Both the position numbers and the translations under genes were made by a program. Under the pieces are notes generated by a model. That model ran no database searches. It saw nothing but the letters and a program-made list of their open reading frames with translations, and had not been told where the DNA came from. DNA of 64,000 nucleotides. It comes from Aporrectodea caliginosa. Taxonomy: Eukaryota; Annelida; Clitellata; Crassiclitellata; Lumbricidae. The stretch covers positions 849,246-913,245 of the forward strand of contig JACEVL010000082.1 in NCBI GenBank assembly GCA_020284085.1, given 5' to 3'. Shown here piece by piece: positions 22,613 through 34,569 of this stretch; within the stretch, counting starts at the first letter, position 1; each line of letters starts with the position of its first letter.

Positions 22613-23983
22613 TCCATAATTATAATAGGACAATGCGTATAATAAAGACATCATTACAGATCCGCAGTCTCTATGTGTGGCAGAGTTGTTATTATATTAA
22701 AATACATTGAAAGAATTTCTTAATGGAAGTAAGTTACAGCAATGTTGTTAACATAAAGATTAAACAATTCAATCGGTTGATTTTCGTAGCACTGTGGCGT
22801 AAAAAAGCAGAAACCGTCAACAATATCCTATGGTATCAAGTCACATCCAGTGCCTTGATTAAACTGGTTACAAATTAACCTCTGGAATATAAAGTCTAAT
22901 AGCAGCACATATTAGTTTGTTCAATCCTTTATCAATTATCAAATCGGTAAGCCCTTACTTAGCGATCATAGACCTAAACTGTCTTTACAGGCCAAATTAT
23001 CTACATTGGTTAGAGCGTAGGCTGAGTCCCATGCGCCTCTGTGTTAGAGAGCGTGCGGAACGCGTTTCGCCTCTCGATAATGGCTTATTCAGTGATTTAA
23101 ATCTCGGACTAGGACTTAGGGTCCTGCGTACACTTGGACCCTAAGTGGCGTGACGCCCATTCAAACAGGCCGCGGTGATGAAAGATCTCACCAGATCAAT
23201 TCATTGAAAAATAGGCAAGTCGAGGCCATACGAGGGCTGTATAAAGAATTGCAAACTTACATTTGCAACGGACTACACTTAGCCTACATTAACTTGAAGG
23301 AAACTTGAAGAAAAGCTGACCGAAGACACGACACTTTATACTACATAATTATCCACCTTTTAACCTTTATCTACCATTCTTCCTCTTAGCATTCCTTCTT
23401 TTGTGGTCTGTGAATGAGTACCACTGCAAGTTGTAGAGCAGTGCTATTGTGTTTGCGCCCAATTGGAAGTATCGTCAGTGGACCATGCGGGACCATCAGT
23501 CACCAGGTTCTACAAACAGGTCTCTACAAAGGCGCCAAAACGAGTGTGTTAACTTCAGTTTTACCTTCTGCGCTGTCACGCTGCCTAACTTTCTGTCTTT
23601 CTGCCAACAAACATTTATCATTTAACCTACTTACCTACCTACCTAACTTCCTACGTAGCTAACTAACCAGGGAGTCAAAAGTTTATAGTCACGCAGCTCA
23701 CGCTCTAACTTAAAAACACTTCAAATTCTAATAAGCACATCTTGGCACTTACCTGTACGCGGGCAAATAACCTTGTAAGAAAGCAGAAGTAGCTCTCTAC
23801 TGACGATGGCATTATGCAAATATATACATATACTGTATATATATAAGGTGGTACATTCGTTACATTATAACCAACCTATCAACCTACCTACCTAAACACA
23901 ATCCACCCAGTCACCCATCTAACTTCTAACACGACAAATAACCGCCGACCTGCTTTCCCACACCAACCGAATTCCTTCTCTCC
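22613..23983. other. 3' flank of fucosyltransferase copy 2
   Basis: The block at 22690-23060 (ttatattaaaatacattgaa, gattttcgtagcactgtggc, ctacattggttagagcgtag) is shared with 39660-40080 and partly with 60490-60830. It contains the uninterrupted TTAA site that is occupied by a piggyBac-like MITE in the copy at 38496. No gene is supported. Confidence 0.55.
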
Positions 23984-25063
23984 CTACTGCAACGGTACCC
24001 AGTCCGAGGGAAAATAGTTTCCACGGTTGAACATAGAATAAAACTGGCTTCCCTTTCTGGGCCACTCTGTGTAGAAGACAGTGGTCTTCTTAGCGAGCCA
24101 AGCTGCCCACCACCCAAAGCTTCCGGTTGACATAATGACCCCGTCACACTTCGAAAGAACTACCAGATCGAACGCAGCTGTTTCGCCATCCGTGAAATTG
24201 ATCGAAGCGTTCATAGTGTTTTTTTGAAGATTCATCACGGCCCAGTTGCGATCCTCAGTCGCTACGATGAAGTTCACTGAAATGTAACGATCCGCGAAGT
24301 ACCGGAAGGCAGAACGAAAGTAGCTAACGTCGGCGACTGAAATTCCCCACGAATTGTAAAGAAAGTCCCCTCGACGTACGTGAACCCCAATTCGGGTTAA
24401 ACTGAATGGAAGCGTGGAGAGATAGCGCTCTGCCGTTTTGGAAACGTTTTCTCGAAATCGAAGGAGTCTACGTAGTTCGTACTCGTTTTGTTCAGCGTAC
24501 CGGTACGTTTGACTAAGCGAGCAAACGAGTAGGCTTTCATTGGCACGCGAGAGAAATTCTACGAATTTTGGATCGTCAAAACGCTGATCGTAGTCGTAAG
24601 GTTCCAAGTGGAGGTCCTTGCAAGGACAGATTTGTTTTTGAAGATCATCGTATCGAGGAATATCCAGCTGGAAGACTTGATCGAGGTACCAATCGGTGCG
24701 TGGCATTACTAGGGTTCTTCCGGTCACACGAGCTACGTGCAACATGGACGCCAACATAAACAAGTGGTTTCCGGTTCTGTGATTTCCCGTGAGACGTGCT
24801 GGACACAGGCTGACGTATCTACGGTGGGGTGGTGTTCCACTTCCATTTGCCAATGTAGATGGAGAACGGGATACATTACAGCTGTGGGGTGTTGCTCCAG
24901 TTTCGGGTGCCAACGTCGATGGAGAACGGGATAAATTACACCCGCAGGATGGCAAATCCAGTGGAATGTGGAATGTGGAATTCCGACGAATTAAATGAAA
25001 TACAATGAAACTGAATAGAATCAGAGTTATGGCGATTACTTTATAAGACGTTGTACGAAACAT
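23984..25063 (-). CDS. GT11 alpha-1,2-fucosyltransferase-like protein, copy 2 (359 aa)
   Basis: Intact paralogue of copy 1, same role and membrane topology: signal-anchor at about residues 8-25, then a stem, then the GT11 catalytic domain with GNHLFMLAS (98-106), HVRRGD (228-233) and STGSFGWWAAWLA near the C-terminus. The stem contains two 20-residue tandem repeats (43-62 and 63-82), each beginning with a sequon (NLS, NVS) and sharing the SRSPSTLA core; copy 4 has the same doubling, while copies 1 and 3 have one unit. The post-HVRRGD loop is the short type shared with copy 1 (FLYNSWGISVADVSY). A likely 5'UTR splice acceptor lies at 25103, 40 nt before the ATG. One exon with no internal stops, so probably functional. 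Confidence 0.93.
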   Translation of the reverse strand: MFRTTSYKVIAITLILFSFIVFHLIRRNSTFHIPLDLPSCGCNLSRSPSTLAPETGATPHSCNVSRSPSTLANGSGTPPHRRYVSLCPARLTGNHRTGNHLFMLASMLHVARVTGRTLVMPRTDWYLDQVFQLDIPRYDDLQKQICPCKDLHLEPYDYDQRFDDPKFVEFLSRANESLLVCSLSQTYRYAEQNEYELRRLLRFRENVSKTAERYLSTLPFSLTRIGVHVRRGDFLYNSWGISVADVSYFRSAFRYFADRYISVNFIVATEDRNWAVMNLQKNTMNASINFTDGETAAFDLVVLSKCDGVIMSTGSFGWWAAWLAKKTTVFYTEWPRKGSQFYSMFNRGNYFPSDWVPLQ

Positions 25064-25429
25064 GTTGTTCGTCGTCCCTCGTGACTTCTAGAGCGCCACT
25101 CTCCTGCAATGCATGTACAAAGTTTCAATGGTGGTGTTACATAAAGATGATCAATACAATCCAAGGCAAAGAGGGAATTGGTTTGAGATGCGGCCATTCC
25201 TCGCCACTTGATTTTCCGGATATGCTACTGAGTTTATCCCAAACGGGTTCGGCGAAGGTTGCTCACGAAATCCTAAGGCAAAACACTGGCGTAATGATGA
25301 TATGAAAGGAAAGAAACAACAAAATTTAAAAAAAAACAGAAAAAATAGTAAAACTGATAAAAAGTGTTGAAGTGAGAACAGGGATAGAAGAAAATACAGC
25401 CATAGAAATCAGTCAAAAAGGCGAAAGAC
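25064..25429. other. 5' region of fucosyltransferase copy 2
   Basis: Contains the conserved 40-nt leader and putative acceptor, then sequence related to 41400-41700 and 62200-62500 (gtaatgatgatatgaaagga, aaaagtgttgaagtgaga). No first exon was identified. Confidence 0.5.
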
Positions 25430-25513
25430 CATCATCATCATCATCATCATCATCACATCATCATCATCATAATCATCATCATCATCATCGTCATCATCAT
25501 CATCATCATCATA
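25430..25513. repeat. (CAT)n microsatellite upstream of copy 2
   Basis: An imperfect cat repeat of about 84 bp, about 370 bp upstream of the copy 2 ATG. Related but longer tracts sit at the matching place upstream of copies 3 (41812-41934) and 4 (62582-62790). Confidence 0.95.
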
Positions 25514-26340
25514 GTCAGTTCCTGACGTCATACATTTGAAGCCGATTGGTTTTCACCATGTGAAAACTGACAACGCGACCACTGTCAAATTTGTTCCCGT
25601 CCTCTTGTCAAATTCTGGATCCGTTCTTTCGTAACTGCTACAAGGTAACAGTGCCTAGAAATACATGACCAAGGCGACCTAGTTGCAAGTACTAAGAATA
25701 GGCCTATAGTTACGTCAACTTTGAGAATGGTCGAGAGAATTGTCGGGTATACGTGAGTTAGTTGGTAGGTAGGTGAATGTGTCGGTTGGCAGAAACAGTT
25801 AAGCTTTGAAGTCCTATTGCAACGTAGGTCAAGCGCTAATCTCTGCTGCTCTGCACTTCGGCCATAGAGCTGTCAATGGGACTAGTGCGAGGTTCTGGAC
25901 ACTGGGCCTATCAAAAACCGCAGGGCCTGTAGTTTTCTTCCTGGCTTACGCTGGAACGAAATTCTTGTGCTTGATGACAGAATCACGCGTGTACAAATAA
26001 CTTTCCAGGACCACCACTGTTATGATGTCCCTGTGACCAAACAGTATGATCTCATATTAAATCATGCTATTCTATGATGATGTACGGTGAAATATATAAT
26101 GTTATATTATATATAACTAATATAAGACTCTCTTCGATTAAATGTGTAGGCCGAGAGCATGGAATGCAATTCATATTGAATTATTGATATACGATCCTTA
26201 CCTAGCCGTTATCTGTTTAAACGCAATTTTCGTGTATATATTACGGGTTTCTCGAACTACTCAAGGACACTCAAAATGTTAACCTTAGACGTTCCTAATA
26301 TTATGCTTGTATACCTAAGTCTCTGTGATTACCAGGTACT
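25514..26340. other. Upstream block of duplicated unit 2, no gene
   Basis: About 25540-25800 is shared with 16250-16490, 41940-42200 and 62820-63070. About 25850-26060 is related to 63110-63310 and partly to 16520-16680. Function unknown; no coding region is supported. Confidence 0.5.
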
Positions 26341-26344
26341 AAGG

Positions 26345-26860
26345 CAGTGATGCCAAAGAGCAGGCCCGCGGGCCATTTCTGGCCCGCCGATGATTTTTTC
26401 TGGCCCGCGTCGCTGTACCGAAAGACTACAAAATTTGAGTATGAAAGTTAGAATTTTTTAATTTTTCACAGATGCAGTGAATATCAAATACACTTAATGG
26501 TAAGCTGCAAGGCAACGATATTAGGTCTACCATTGCTGACGCATATGATCTGATACGAGCATTTGAAACAAATCTTCAGCTGTGGGCTTCGTAACTTGCG
26601 CAAGGGCATTGCGAAGACTTTGAACATCTGAACGAAGCTAAGAATCATGCCGAAACATTGAACATCGTTTTCGACTCTGCTAATTACGCAACGATGGTGA
26701 TAGACATACATGACTGTACTTGATGCATTTAAAAACTCTTCTCAGCATTCAGACAGAGGATCACTTTCAGCCGCGCAACAATCCGTTTGGAATCAATTTT
26801 GCGACTGTTCCAAGTTTGTTACAAACAGTGGTTAATTGCTAACCCGGAGGTGGCGGGGCT
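26345..26860 (+). pseudogene. hAT element remnant with transposase fragment
   Basis: The left end CAGTGATGCCAAAGAGCAGG, followed by 'cccgcgggcc' and 'tggcccgc' repeats, is the style of hAT termini of the ZBED/Charlie group. Downstream (about 26490-26710, + strand) the translation NGKLQGNDI..., ADAYDLIRAFETNLQLW and HCEDFEHLNEA matches the conserved 'KLQGK...I...FKTKLELW' block of hAT transposases and GTF2IRD2-like proteins. An in-frame TAA follows QLWAS. No right end was found. Long dead. Confidence 0.7.
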
Positions 26861-27104
26861 CCGAATTTTTGCCATTTTTGCCTATAAGCCTATCTGACGA
26901 ATCTCGTTATTCTCTATAACTAAGGCTTAGTAAATGTGCATTCTCAATGTTGTTAATTTACAATTAGTTAAGTTGTAATTAAGGTATTTGTTACTCTGTC
27001 TTCAAATTTGGTTTTCAATGGCCACTCTACTTTATGTACTACTATTACCCAGGTGGCCCTGGTTAGCGAGACCCTTCGGTCCCTTAAGAGTCTCCTATAG
27101 GTAA

Positions 27105-27438
27105 CCTCAACACAGTGGCGTAACGAGGGGGCAGGGGGCGGCCGCCACCGGGCGCAGGGCAGGGGGGGCGCAAAATTAGGCTTGTGAGATTTTTTGGAAA
27201 GAAATCAGGCACGAATAGTGAAAAAACAAGTAAAAAGTAACTATTATATACATGAGTCTTGCACGGGGCGCGGGCGCGGGGGGGGGCGCAAAATGAAGCT
27301 TGTGACAATTTTCTTCAGGGAAAAAGACGGAAAAGCAAAAAAAGGTCATCAGAAATGTTTGCGGAACTAAGACAAAAATGTTCAGGAAAATTCTTGCCCC
27401 CGGGCGCAAGGACCACTAGTTACGCCACTGCCTCAACA
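27105..27438. mobile_element. hAT MITE (318 bp) with 8-bp duplication
   Basis: The element 27113-27430 has ends CAGTGGCGTAACGAGGGGG and, inverted, CAGTGGCGTAACTAGTGG. It is flanked by an exact CCTCAACA (27105-27112, 27431-27438). It contains two internal near-repeats ending in 'gggggcgcaaaat' (27166 and 27282). Non-coding. Confidence 0.92.
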
Positions 27439-28648
27439 TGTTTTGCCAATGTAATTTTGTTATCGTTAAGGGTTTAATTAATTAGACGACAGCTTCTTTT
27501 GCCAGTATCTTAAGGTGTAAAATATATTGTAAGGTCCTGGGTAATATGCAGCGAAATGGACGATGCACATTGGATGGGTTGAAGCGTTACGGTGATCAAG
27601 GAGGAACCGCATGCAAAAGACGTAACGGCCAACCGTGTGCAAAGAACTTGAGAACGTGGTGGAGTAGTTGGTCGCTGATTACCGTATAATGGTCGATGAG
27701 CACCGTTCTCATCGATAGTTCAGTTAAAATTAATCTTAATTTGACAGCGTCATATTATGACCTCAATTCATCAGTGTTAATAATAGTGCTCCCACCTCCA
27801 GCACGGTCAAAACGAACAGATTTCAAGCGTTAATAGAACGTGTCTGAATTGATTGCACGAGATAATCATGTTAATGATGATGCAGATTCAGAATTATCTG
27901 CCTTTGCATAATTCGAGTGCGCTGTAAAATCTCTTAGAGTTATGCCTACATTTTAATTTACATTTACAGATTCGTATTACAAATTATCAATGAGCGTTCA
28001 CATGAGTCACAAGAATGCACGAGAATCAAGAACGCTGCTTTTGTCATTCTTGATTTTCTAGTATTTACTTTCTTCACTCACGTGAACACGCATTAATAAC
28101 ACTTTAAGTTTATAACGCAGGTGAGAAAGGCATTGCCCTAACGAGTTAAGTCGGCAGAGTTTGATTACCTGAAAGGACGAAAGTACTGTGTAGCGATGGT
28201 AGCGTGGAGGCGTTCAATCTTGATATGCTGATCAAACGTTGTTTCAACTGAGCCAGGATTGGAACAAGGCAAATGATTCAGCTGACTGAGAAGAAAGGAC
28301 TACAGCTTTATTTTTTTAAAGTGTGTCGGATTCTACAGAGGTTGTGAAGATAAATTTCAATTAGTAATGTATGGTCATTATTGCAACTGACATATTGCCT
28401 TTTTATCTCTTACTGGCAAACATCCATGAGAGATCTATCATGGCTGAACCCTGAACTTCACTCGAACATCAATCTAACATCGCAGGATTTGCTTCCTCCC
28501 CTTTCACACACGTTTGATTCTGTCACTAATACTGCTAAGCACGCTGTGCCTTGTCATAATCAACAGTCGATGTGGCCGACAGTTTGAGTAAGAACTATTT
28601 ATGTAGACTTCACAGTATAGGAATGTGTTAGTGGTTATGCCACGATAA
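27439..28648. other. Distal upstream block of duplicated unit 2, no gene
   Basis: About 27535-27720 (atgcagcgaaatggacgatg, gatgggttgaagcgttacgg, aaccgtgtgcaaa) is shared with 46005-46190 and 63465-63610. About 27785-27850 (cagcacggtcaa, tttcaagcgttaatagaa) recurs at 29477-29535. No coding region was recognised. Confidence 0.5.
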
Positions 28649-28690
28649 AGGCGCTATATAAATCTTCAGATTGGATCAGACCAGACCAGA
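28649..28690 (+). repeat. L2-type 3' end motif
   Basis: 'aaggcgctatataaatcttc', followed by gatcagaccag repeats, matches the ggcgctatataaat signature at the 3' ends of L2-like copies in this window. The upstream part of this copy is too decayed to read. Confidence 0.5.
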
Positions 28691-28873
28691 TCACATTAAA
28701 ACAAACGCCTTCAAATTAGGTCAGATAACAGTAGAGTAAACTGGATTAAATTCGATTACATCAAATCATATGAGTAATCATATGAGTAGATGAAAATCAC
28801 TAATTTAGAGTTTTATATTTTTTATTTGAATCAGTGTACAGCAAGAAATGATAATGATAATATAGATTTGAAT

Positions 28874-28942
28874 ACAATTTTAATTATTAAATCGTACATC
28901 ATGTAGTGACTACATGATGTACGATTTAATAATTAAAATTGT
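28874..28942. repeat. Perfect 34-bp-arm palindrome with a 1-nt centre
   Basis: The left arm 28874-28907 and right arm 28909-28942 are exact reverse complements around a single G at 28908. The inner part reads catgtagt-g-actacatg. Such a tight, perfect inverted repeat could extrude as a cruciform. No target duplication or coding content was seen. Confidence 0.95.
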
Positions 28943-29189
28943 GCTCACTGTGCATTTGCCTCGAACCTCACCAAAATCAGGAAAAATATTTTACAAAGTC
29001 AAGCATACAACCCGGCTGACGACGACTCGCCTCCAGCGCCACCTATCCTGTGTCACAGACTAACAAGACACATAATTTATACATAGTTTATCAGAGATTA
29101 ATTTCTCGGATCTTTACTGGGGGTGGCTCGGTCGCATTATAAACGTGGAGTACAATACAACACACAATACAACACATCACAATACAACT

Positions 29190-29425
29190 GGGGCGCGGTG
29201 GTTTAGGGGTATGTTCGGTGCCTTGCAGCTGGAGGGTTGCGGGTTCGAATCCACCTCAAAGTCGCCGCGTAGGGACCCTGGGCAAGTCCTTCACTCGCAA
29301 TTGCTCATGCGCTTCGGCGTGAAACTCCGATTCAGCGTTCGCGCAGTAGTCGGGAGCGCCTCTGAATGGGAAATCTGGTTGGGGCGCTATAACAAGTGTT
29401 CAAATACAATACAATACAATAATTT
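29190..29425 (+). mobile_element. CORE-type tRNA-derived SINE with L2-like 3' end
   Basis: The head carries RNA polymerase III boxes: A-like TGGTTTAGGGG (about 29199) and an exact B box GGTTCGAATCC (about 29241). The middle contains CCTGGGCAAGTCCTTCACT, which resembles the core of MIR-like CORE-SINEs. The 3' part ends 'ttggggcgctataacaagtg', close to the L2-like 3' signature, followed by an (AATAC)n tail. It is bordered on the left by similar ACAATACAAC-rich sequence, so the exact target duplication is ambiguous. Confidence 0.8.
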
Positions 29426-31107
29426 ATTCCTTCAAGTATAAATTGCATAGCACCTATTCAAGGAAACTACTCAAAGATGCTCCCATATCCAGCACGGTCA
29501 ATAACAACAGTTTTCAAGCGTTAATAGAATGTGTTAGAAAGTGATTTAGGGAACAGGCGCATCTCATGAGGGAGGCTATTCCATTTACAAAGACAGTTTT
29601 TGGTTATTTCAGTTTAAACTTTCTGCTGAAGAAAATGCGAAATTATACAAAACTTTATCACAGAATTCGTTACAAAATGGGACTAAACAAACCTCATTCT
29701 GCCAATTAATCACAGTATTAGGCCTATTGTGTTAAAATAGTTCTACATTTAAATTTTATTATATGCTAACCTTCGCAGGACGAAGACATTACGATACACG
29801 GAGGAAAATTTATTATCTGCTTAAAACAATTATAAAGGTAGAATGGGTGCCACGAGACTTACGTTCCCTTTTAAACCTGACACAAAAGTCGTCATTTGCA
29901 GAATAAAACTTGAGATTTTTGACAATTTTCTTTTATCAGTGATTACTAGCCACACCAATGTAAGACTTATACGAAATCACTCAAAACTCATTTTCACCCG
30001 AACTGACCTATGCTTGCTTTAAAGCCAGTTTTCTCAGTAACTGTGGAGAGACTTGTGGTCCCTTTTCTCAAAATGCATTGCAATGCATGTACGCCTATCC
30101 GGCCTATGTGCCATCTGCATAAAGTTGGCTCAAGGCACCATGTTCCGCAGGGAGAAGGGCAAGACCGGAGGTATAAATAATTTATAAGAGAGGACCAAGT
30201 ACAGAGCCCTTTGGGAGATCATACATCATCAGACACTTAGAGATAATTTAATCACCTACTGTAGTATCTGGTTAGAACATATGAGACTAGTAATCGGTAA
30301 GTTATGAGGGGTCTATAGTTAGCCATCTCTACACTCAGGGATTAATAGTACCCTAACTAAGTAATGTAACTAATTTAAGTAATTTTAAGCAATTTAATAA
30401 AGTATATTAAATTCGGTAAGAGATAAATGACAATGTAATAATAAAGAAACAGAAACAGAAAATAAAATCAAAACGAACATACCGAGAACCAGATGAAATA
30501 TTCAAACTAAAATCCAATTAAAATATTCAGCGATCCGAGTAGGACACCGCAGTTGTCTGACAGAGTTTAGGGACGCTACGTGATCGCATGGGTCTTTGAG
30601 TTCTTTCTTTTGTTGCTGTTTCTGTGATGGACGACTGTGTTCTTACTCTTCATGGTTCAGTGGAGTACTTGGGTCGCAGTCATTCGAGTTTTGATCATCT
30701 CCAGTTTCGCATCCCCGTGTATATAGGCTCTACTGTCGCACGATTACCTCCGCAAATTATTTAGGCGCACCACTAATTCATATTCAGTGAATAGATTGCC
30801 AGTAAGTTTTAAAAACTATTTTACATCTACATTTTAAAATCACGTTACGAAGAAGAAGAGCAGTCCCTTGGGCTGCCTTGGGTTATTATTATATTCCTTT
30901 ATTATCAATCAGGTTGACACACAGTGCAACCTGGTACAACTTTGAATCAGCAAACTTAATGAAACTAAGTATTAGTTTTTGTATGTTTTAATAAAAAACC
31001 AAATTAACTTGCCAAAAACAGCTGTGCATCAAAGCATCGCAAGAAGTATGGCTGCCTGTTCAGCACCCTACTCCGCCTCAAGATGGCAACTGTTCGAAGA
31101 ATGGCGA
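29426..31107. other. Intergenic stretch, no gene seen
   Basis: The stretch starts with a diverged copy (29477-29535) of sequence at 27785-27850. The rest is unique AT-rich sequence with no recognisable coding or transposon ends. Confidence 0.4.
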
Positions 31108-31313
31108 GTTCATTGCAATGGCGTAATGAAGAGTTTCAGCGCCCAGGGGCAAGGTTTGATGACTGTGCCCACTTTTAATTTTCTTGTTGACTTTTAATCG
31201 TTCTTGTCATAGTACTGTGAAGCACTGAAAGCTAATTTTGCGCCCCTCTGGTGCTGCGCCCGGGGGTGGCTATCCCCTCTGCCCCCTTCGTTCGTTACGC
31301 CACTGGTTCATTG
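31108..31313. mobile_element. hAT MITE (190 bp) with 8-bp duplication
   Basis: The element 31116-31305 has left end CAATGGCGTAATGAAG and right end CGTTACGCCACTG (inverted CAGTGGCGTAACG). It is flanked by an exact GTTCATTG (31108-31115, 31306-31313). A related element in the opposite orientation lies at 34365-34534; the internal 'gttgacttttaatcgttctt' is shared. Confidence 0.9.
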
Positions 31314-31489
31314 GCACCCTTTGATGACTTCATTTTTCTTAGCCTCGGCAAATAAAGAGGGTGTTCAGTCCTCTCCCTCGCCTTCTCATCTTTTCACTGA
31401 CAGTGTGCGGTCAGTGTACTCATTATAGCCAGATGGGCTAGAAGGCGCAGGTGGAACAGAAATCTCAATACAAATTTCTGTCCTTCACA

Positions 31490-33376
31490 ACTTAGTCAAA
31501 TTTCAAATTTTATTAGAATCGATTCCATGAACAGTGAACACATTGTGCACGTATGAATACAGTCATTAACAGTTTTCATTTCGTAAGTGCCATTAGTAGG
31601 TAACAGAAATTGAAGAGGTCTTAGTCTAACAGGTTAGGTAGTAAAAATCGATTCGTGGGGAGAAGAAGCAAGGGGCTTATCTAGTCTTCCCTACTACGAT
31701 GGAACAAAATCGGTTGGACTTGAAAGGGAACATGAGTCAGTTCGATTAACTTAGGATGAGAGATAGACAAGGCAGTAGTAAAATCAAAGTCAGTTAAGTA
31801 AGTGTTTCTATAGGCTTGTTTGAAGGAGTTGAGTGAGCTCTGGTTATGGATGCCACGGTCAATGGAGTTCCATAGTCTAGGCCCAGTTATTCTAGCAGAA
31901 AATTGCCTAACATTAGTTTTACAGATTGCAGAGCGAAGATTAAACCGAGATCTAGTTTTATAACCGTGGACAGAAGCATTAGTGGAGAGATAATAATTAA
32001 ATATACTGGAGAAGGTTTGGCTCTGATGTCGGTACATGAAGATAGCATGTTGGAGTTATGTAGGTCAAAGATAGTTAAATAAGTTTAAACTTTTAAACAG
32101 ACTAGAGGTCTTAGCCAAGTAGTGTACACCAGCTATGGTTCTCACAACCCTCTTTTGGAGTAAGTGTATTGGTTGGAGTGGAGTTTTATATCCACCTGCT
32201 CATATTATAGCACCATAATTAAGGTAGGGTAAAATGAAAGCATTATATAAAGTTCTGAGAGCATTAGGGGAAGAGTTGCTTTCAGTCTTCTGATAACCCC
32301 TATAGACTTGGCTATCTTATTTTTAACTAAGTTAATGTGGGCGTGCCATTTTATTCCTAGAAACTTGACTTGAGATACCCACTATATGGGGATGTTATTA
32401 ATTCTAATGGTCTTGCTAGGATCATCCTGGACCTTTCTTCTGGAGCTAGAGAAGATAATATAATTAGTCTTTTTAACATTGAGGGACAGAAGGTTAGCAT
32501 GAAACCAATTGGTCAAGTGAAGCAGTTCAGAATTCATGGTGTCATATAAGTCATGGTTATTATCAGCAGTGACAAAAACAGTGGTGTCGTCTGCAAATAA
32601 GTAGAATAGAAGCTTGTTAGTACAATTATTAATATTATTGACATAGATCAGGAATAAAATGGGACCCAGGATGGACCCTGCGGGACTCCACAGTGAATGG
32701 AAGCCAGGTTAGAAAAAGTTTTGTTAAAATTTACTTGCTGAAATCTGTCGGTCAGATAAGATTCGAATAATTTCAAAGCCATCCGTCTTATGCCGTAGTA
32801 GTTCAATTTGTCCAATAGGATGTCATGCTTAATGGTATCGAATGCTTTGGACAGGTCTAAGAATACACCAATAGTCATTTTGCGATGGTCAAGAGCTTCA
32901 GTAAGCTTATCTACTACTTCCATATTGGCATAAATGGTAGAATGGTTTTTTCTTAACCCAAACTGTTTATTGTATAGGGATTTATTAGTTTCCAAGAAAT
33001 TATATAGTCTATCATGCGTGTCTCTTTCCAGGATTTTGGATAAACAGGTTAATTTAGATATCGGTCTATAATTGGCCATGTCATGACAGTCACCAGAGTT
33101 GAAGATAGGTGAAATATTGGCAATTGTCATGGCCTTGGGAATAATACCAGTGGTAAAGGATTGATTACTTAGATGCATGATAGGTTCAGATATGTTATTG
33201 GCGATTTTTTAACAATAGGGACAGGTAGCTCAGGAAGGTCGTATGGTTTTGTGATTTTCAGATTAGAAATTATGTCTAAGATTTCACACTTAGTAACAGG
33301 GTAGAAAAACATAGAAATAAAAGTAGGGTTTTTAGTTCTGTATTTGTCACATATGTTTCTCCAATCTTTGAAGGTT
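31490..33376 (-). pseudogene. Non-LTR retrotransposon reverse transcriptase, antisense, 5'-truncated, frameshifted
   Basis: Read from 33376 down to about 31680 it encodes most of a LINE reverse transcriptase. The order is: N-terminal linker (KPYDLPELPVPIVKK), 'ISPIFNSGDCHDMANYRPIS', 'FGLRKNHST', motif A 'LDLSKAFDTIKHDIL' (about 32842), the GVPQG region (about 32690), an intact catalytic FADDT (about 32595) and a C-terminal domain to 31681 ('ARITGPRLWNSIDRG'). Two frame breaks are visible: at the A-run around 33203-33210, and a one-base loss at about 32676 in the SILGP block. No apurinic endonuclease is present, so it is 5'-truncated. The closest type is Jockey/CR1-like; the clade is uncertain. 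Confidence 0.85.
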
Positions 33377-34356
33377 TCCACTGCGTCATTCACCAGGTGG
33401 TTTACATATATCGATTAAGTTACAGGTTTTCTACCCATCTTGTTTATTGGCATCGGTGTCGTGGTACAGGTCCAGTCAACGTTACTTTACTGATATAATA
33501 TCTCAAATTCTCCACCTTCTTTATTATTTTATTATTGTATTAAATCGTGATGCAAATTAGTTATGTTGTAGCCTGACGGTGTAATACATAACCACATTTA
33601 CATTATCACAATAGCAATAGCACACCTGACCTGTATAGGTAAACCAGCGCGCGCCCTCCTTGTTAACCCGCGCGATGAACGACACAGCAGGAAAGACTTT
33701 TGACTTCACGTCATCAAAAGCTAATCGGTGAAGAGCTTTACGCAACCATCACCAGGAAAGCGTGGTCGTTTCACTGGTCGTTTAGAATGTAACTCTTTGG
33801 AATTTAATTGAGCCACGTAACTACATACACACTGTGTCCAACTTCTAACATAACATATCAACATAACTTAATTAAAATTATGATAGAAAGGAAATGTACG
33901 TAACTCTGTAAAGATATTCGCTTTCTCACTGCATTACATGTATTTGCTAGATGGCGACAAACAGCGCACGCCAGGTGATGGGTCGAAGGCTCTGAGTAAG
34001 AGCAACCATGGCTCGAGGGCCACACCGTCAGGCGATGCGCCGATGGCGCTCAATACCAGCCACCTATGCTACGGGGCCACAATAAAACCATAAACTTTAC
34101 AGAGCGCACACAAGGCGATGCGCTAGACTAGAGGGTCATATCGCTACGGGGCAACAGAATGCACTCGTCTACGTTTTCGTTTTACATATCTATTTTTTGA
34201 ATTTCTATGTTTTAAAGTTACAATAAATATTTCTCTAAAATTCGTACTTTCAAATATTGCTCTATTATTGGGTCGCCGTCTCAGTGCTACCTCCTTCGTT
34301 AGTTCATGCAATCCTCATTGAAGGAATTCTTTGTCACTTTTGGTGCGCTTTACAAT
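33377..34356. other. Duplicated intergenic block, no gene
   Basis: About 33377-33870 matches sequence split by insertions in 20030-21840 and partly 60345-60420. The stretch 33950-34160 contains irregular repeats of 'cgatgcgc' and 'gggccaca' motifs of unknown origin. Confidence 0.5.
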
Positions 34357-34542
34357 ACAGCATACAATGGCGTAACGAAGGGGGGTTAGAGGGTGCAGCC
34401 GGAAGGGTGCAAAATTATCTTTCAGTGATACACAGTACTATGACAAGAACGATTAAAAGTCAACAAGAAAACTAAATAAGGGAGCAGTCATCAACCCTTG
34501 CCCCTGGGCGCTGAAACCCTTCGTTACGCCACTGACAACACA
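34357..34542. mobile_element. hAT MITE (170 bp), same family as 31116-31305, reverse orientation
   Basis: The element 34365-34534 has ends CAATGGCGTAACGAAGG and CCTTCGTTACGCCACTG (one mismatch when inverted). The flanks acagcata and acaacaca agree at six of eight positions, consistent with a decayed 8-bp duplication. Confidence 0.8.
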
Positions 34543-34569
34543 ATACAACTGTAATTTTGTAATGCCCTC

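Noticed and set aside
24568..24934. Plus-strand open frames opposite the fucosyltransferase genes
   Set aside because: Shadows of the minus-strand coding sequence; they recur opposite each copy because the genes are similar.
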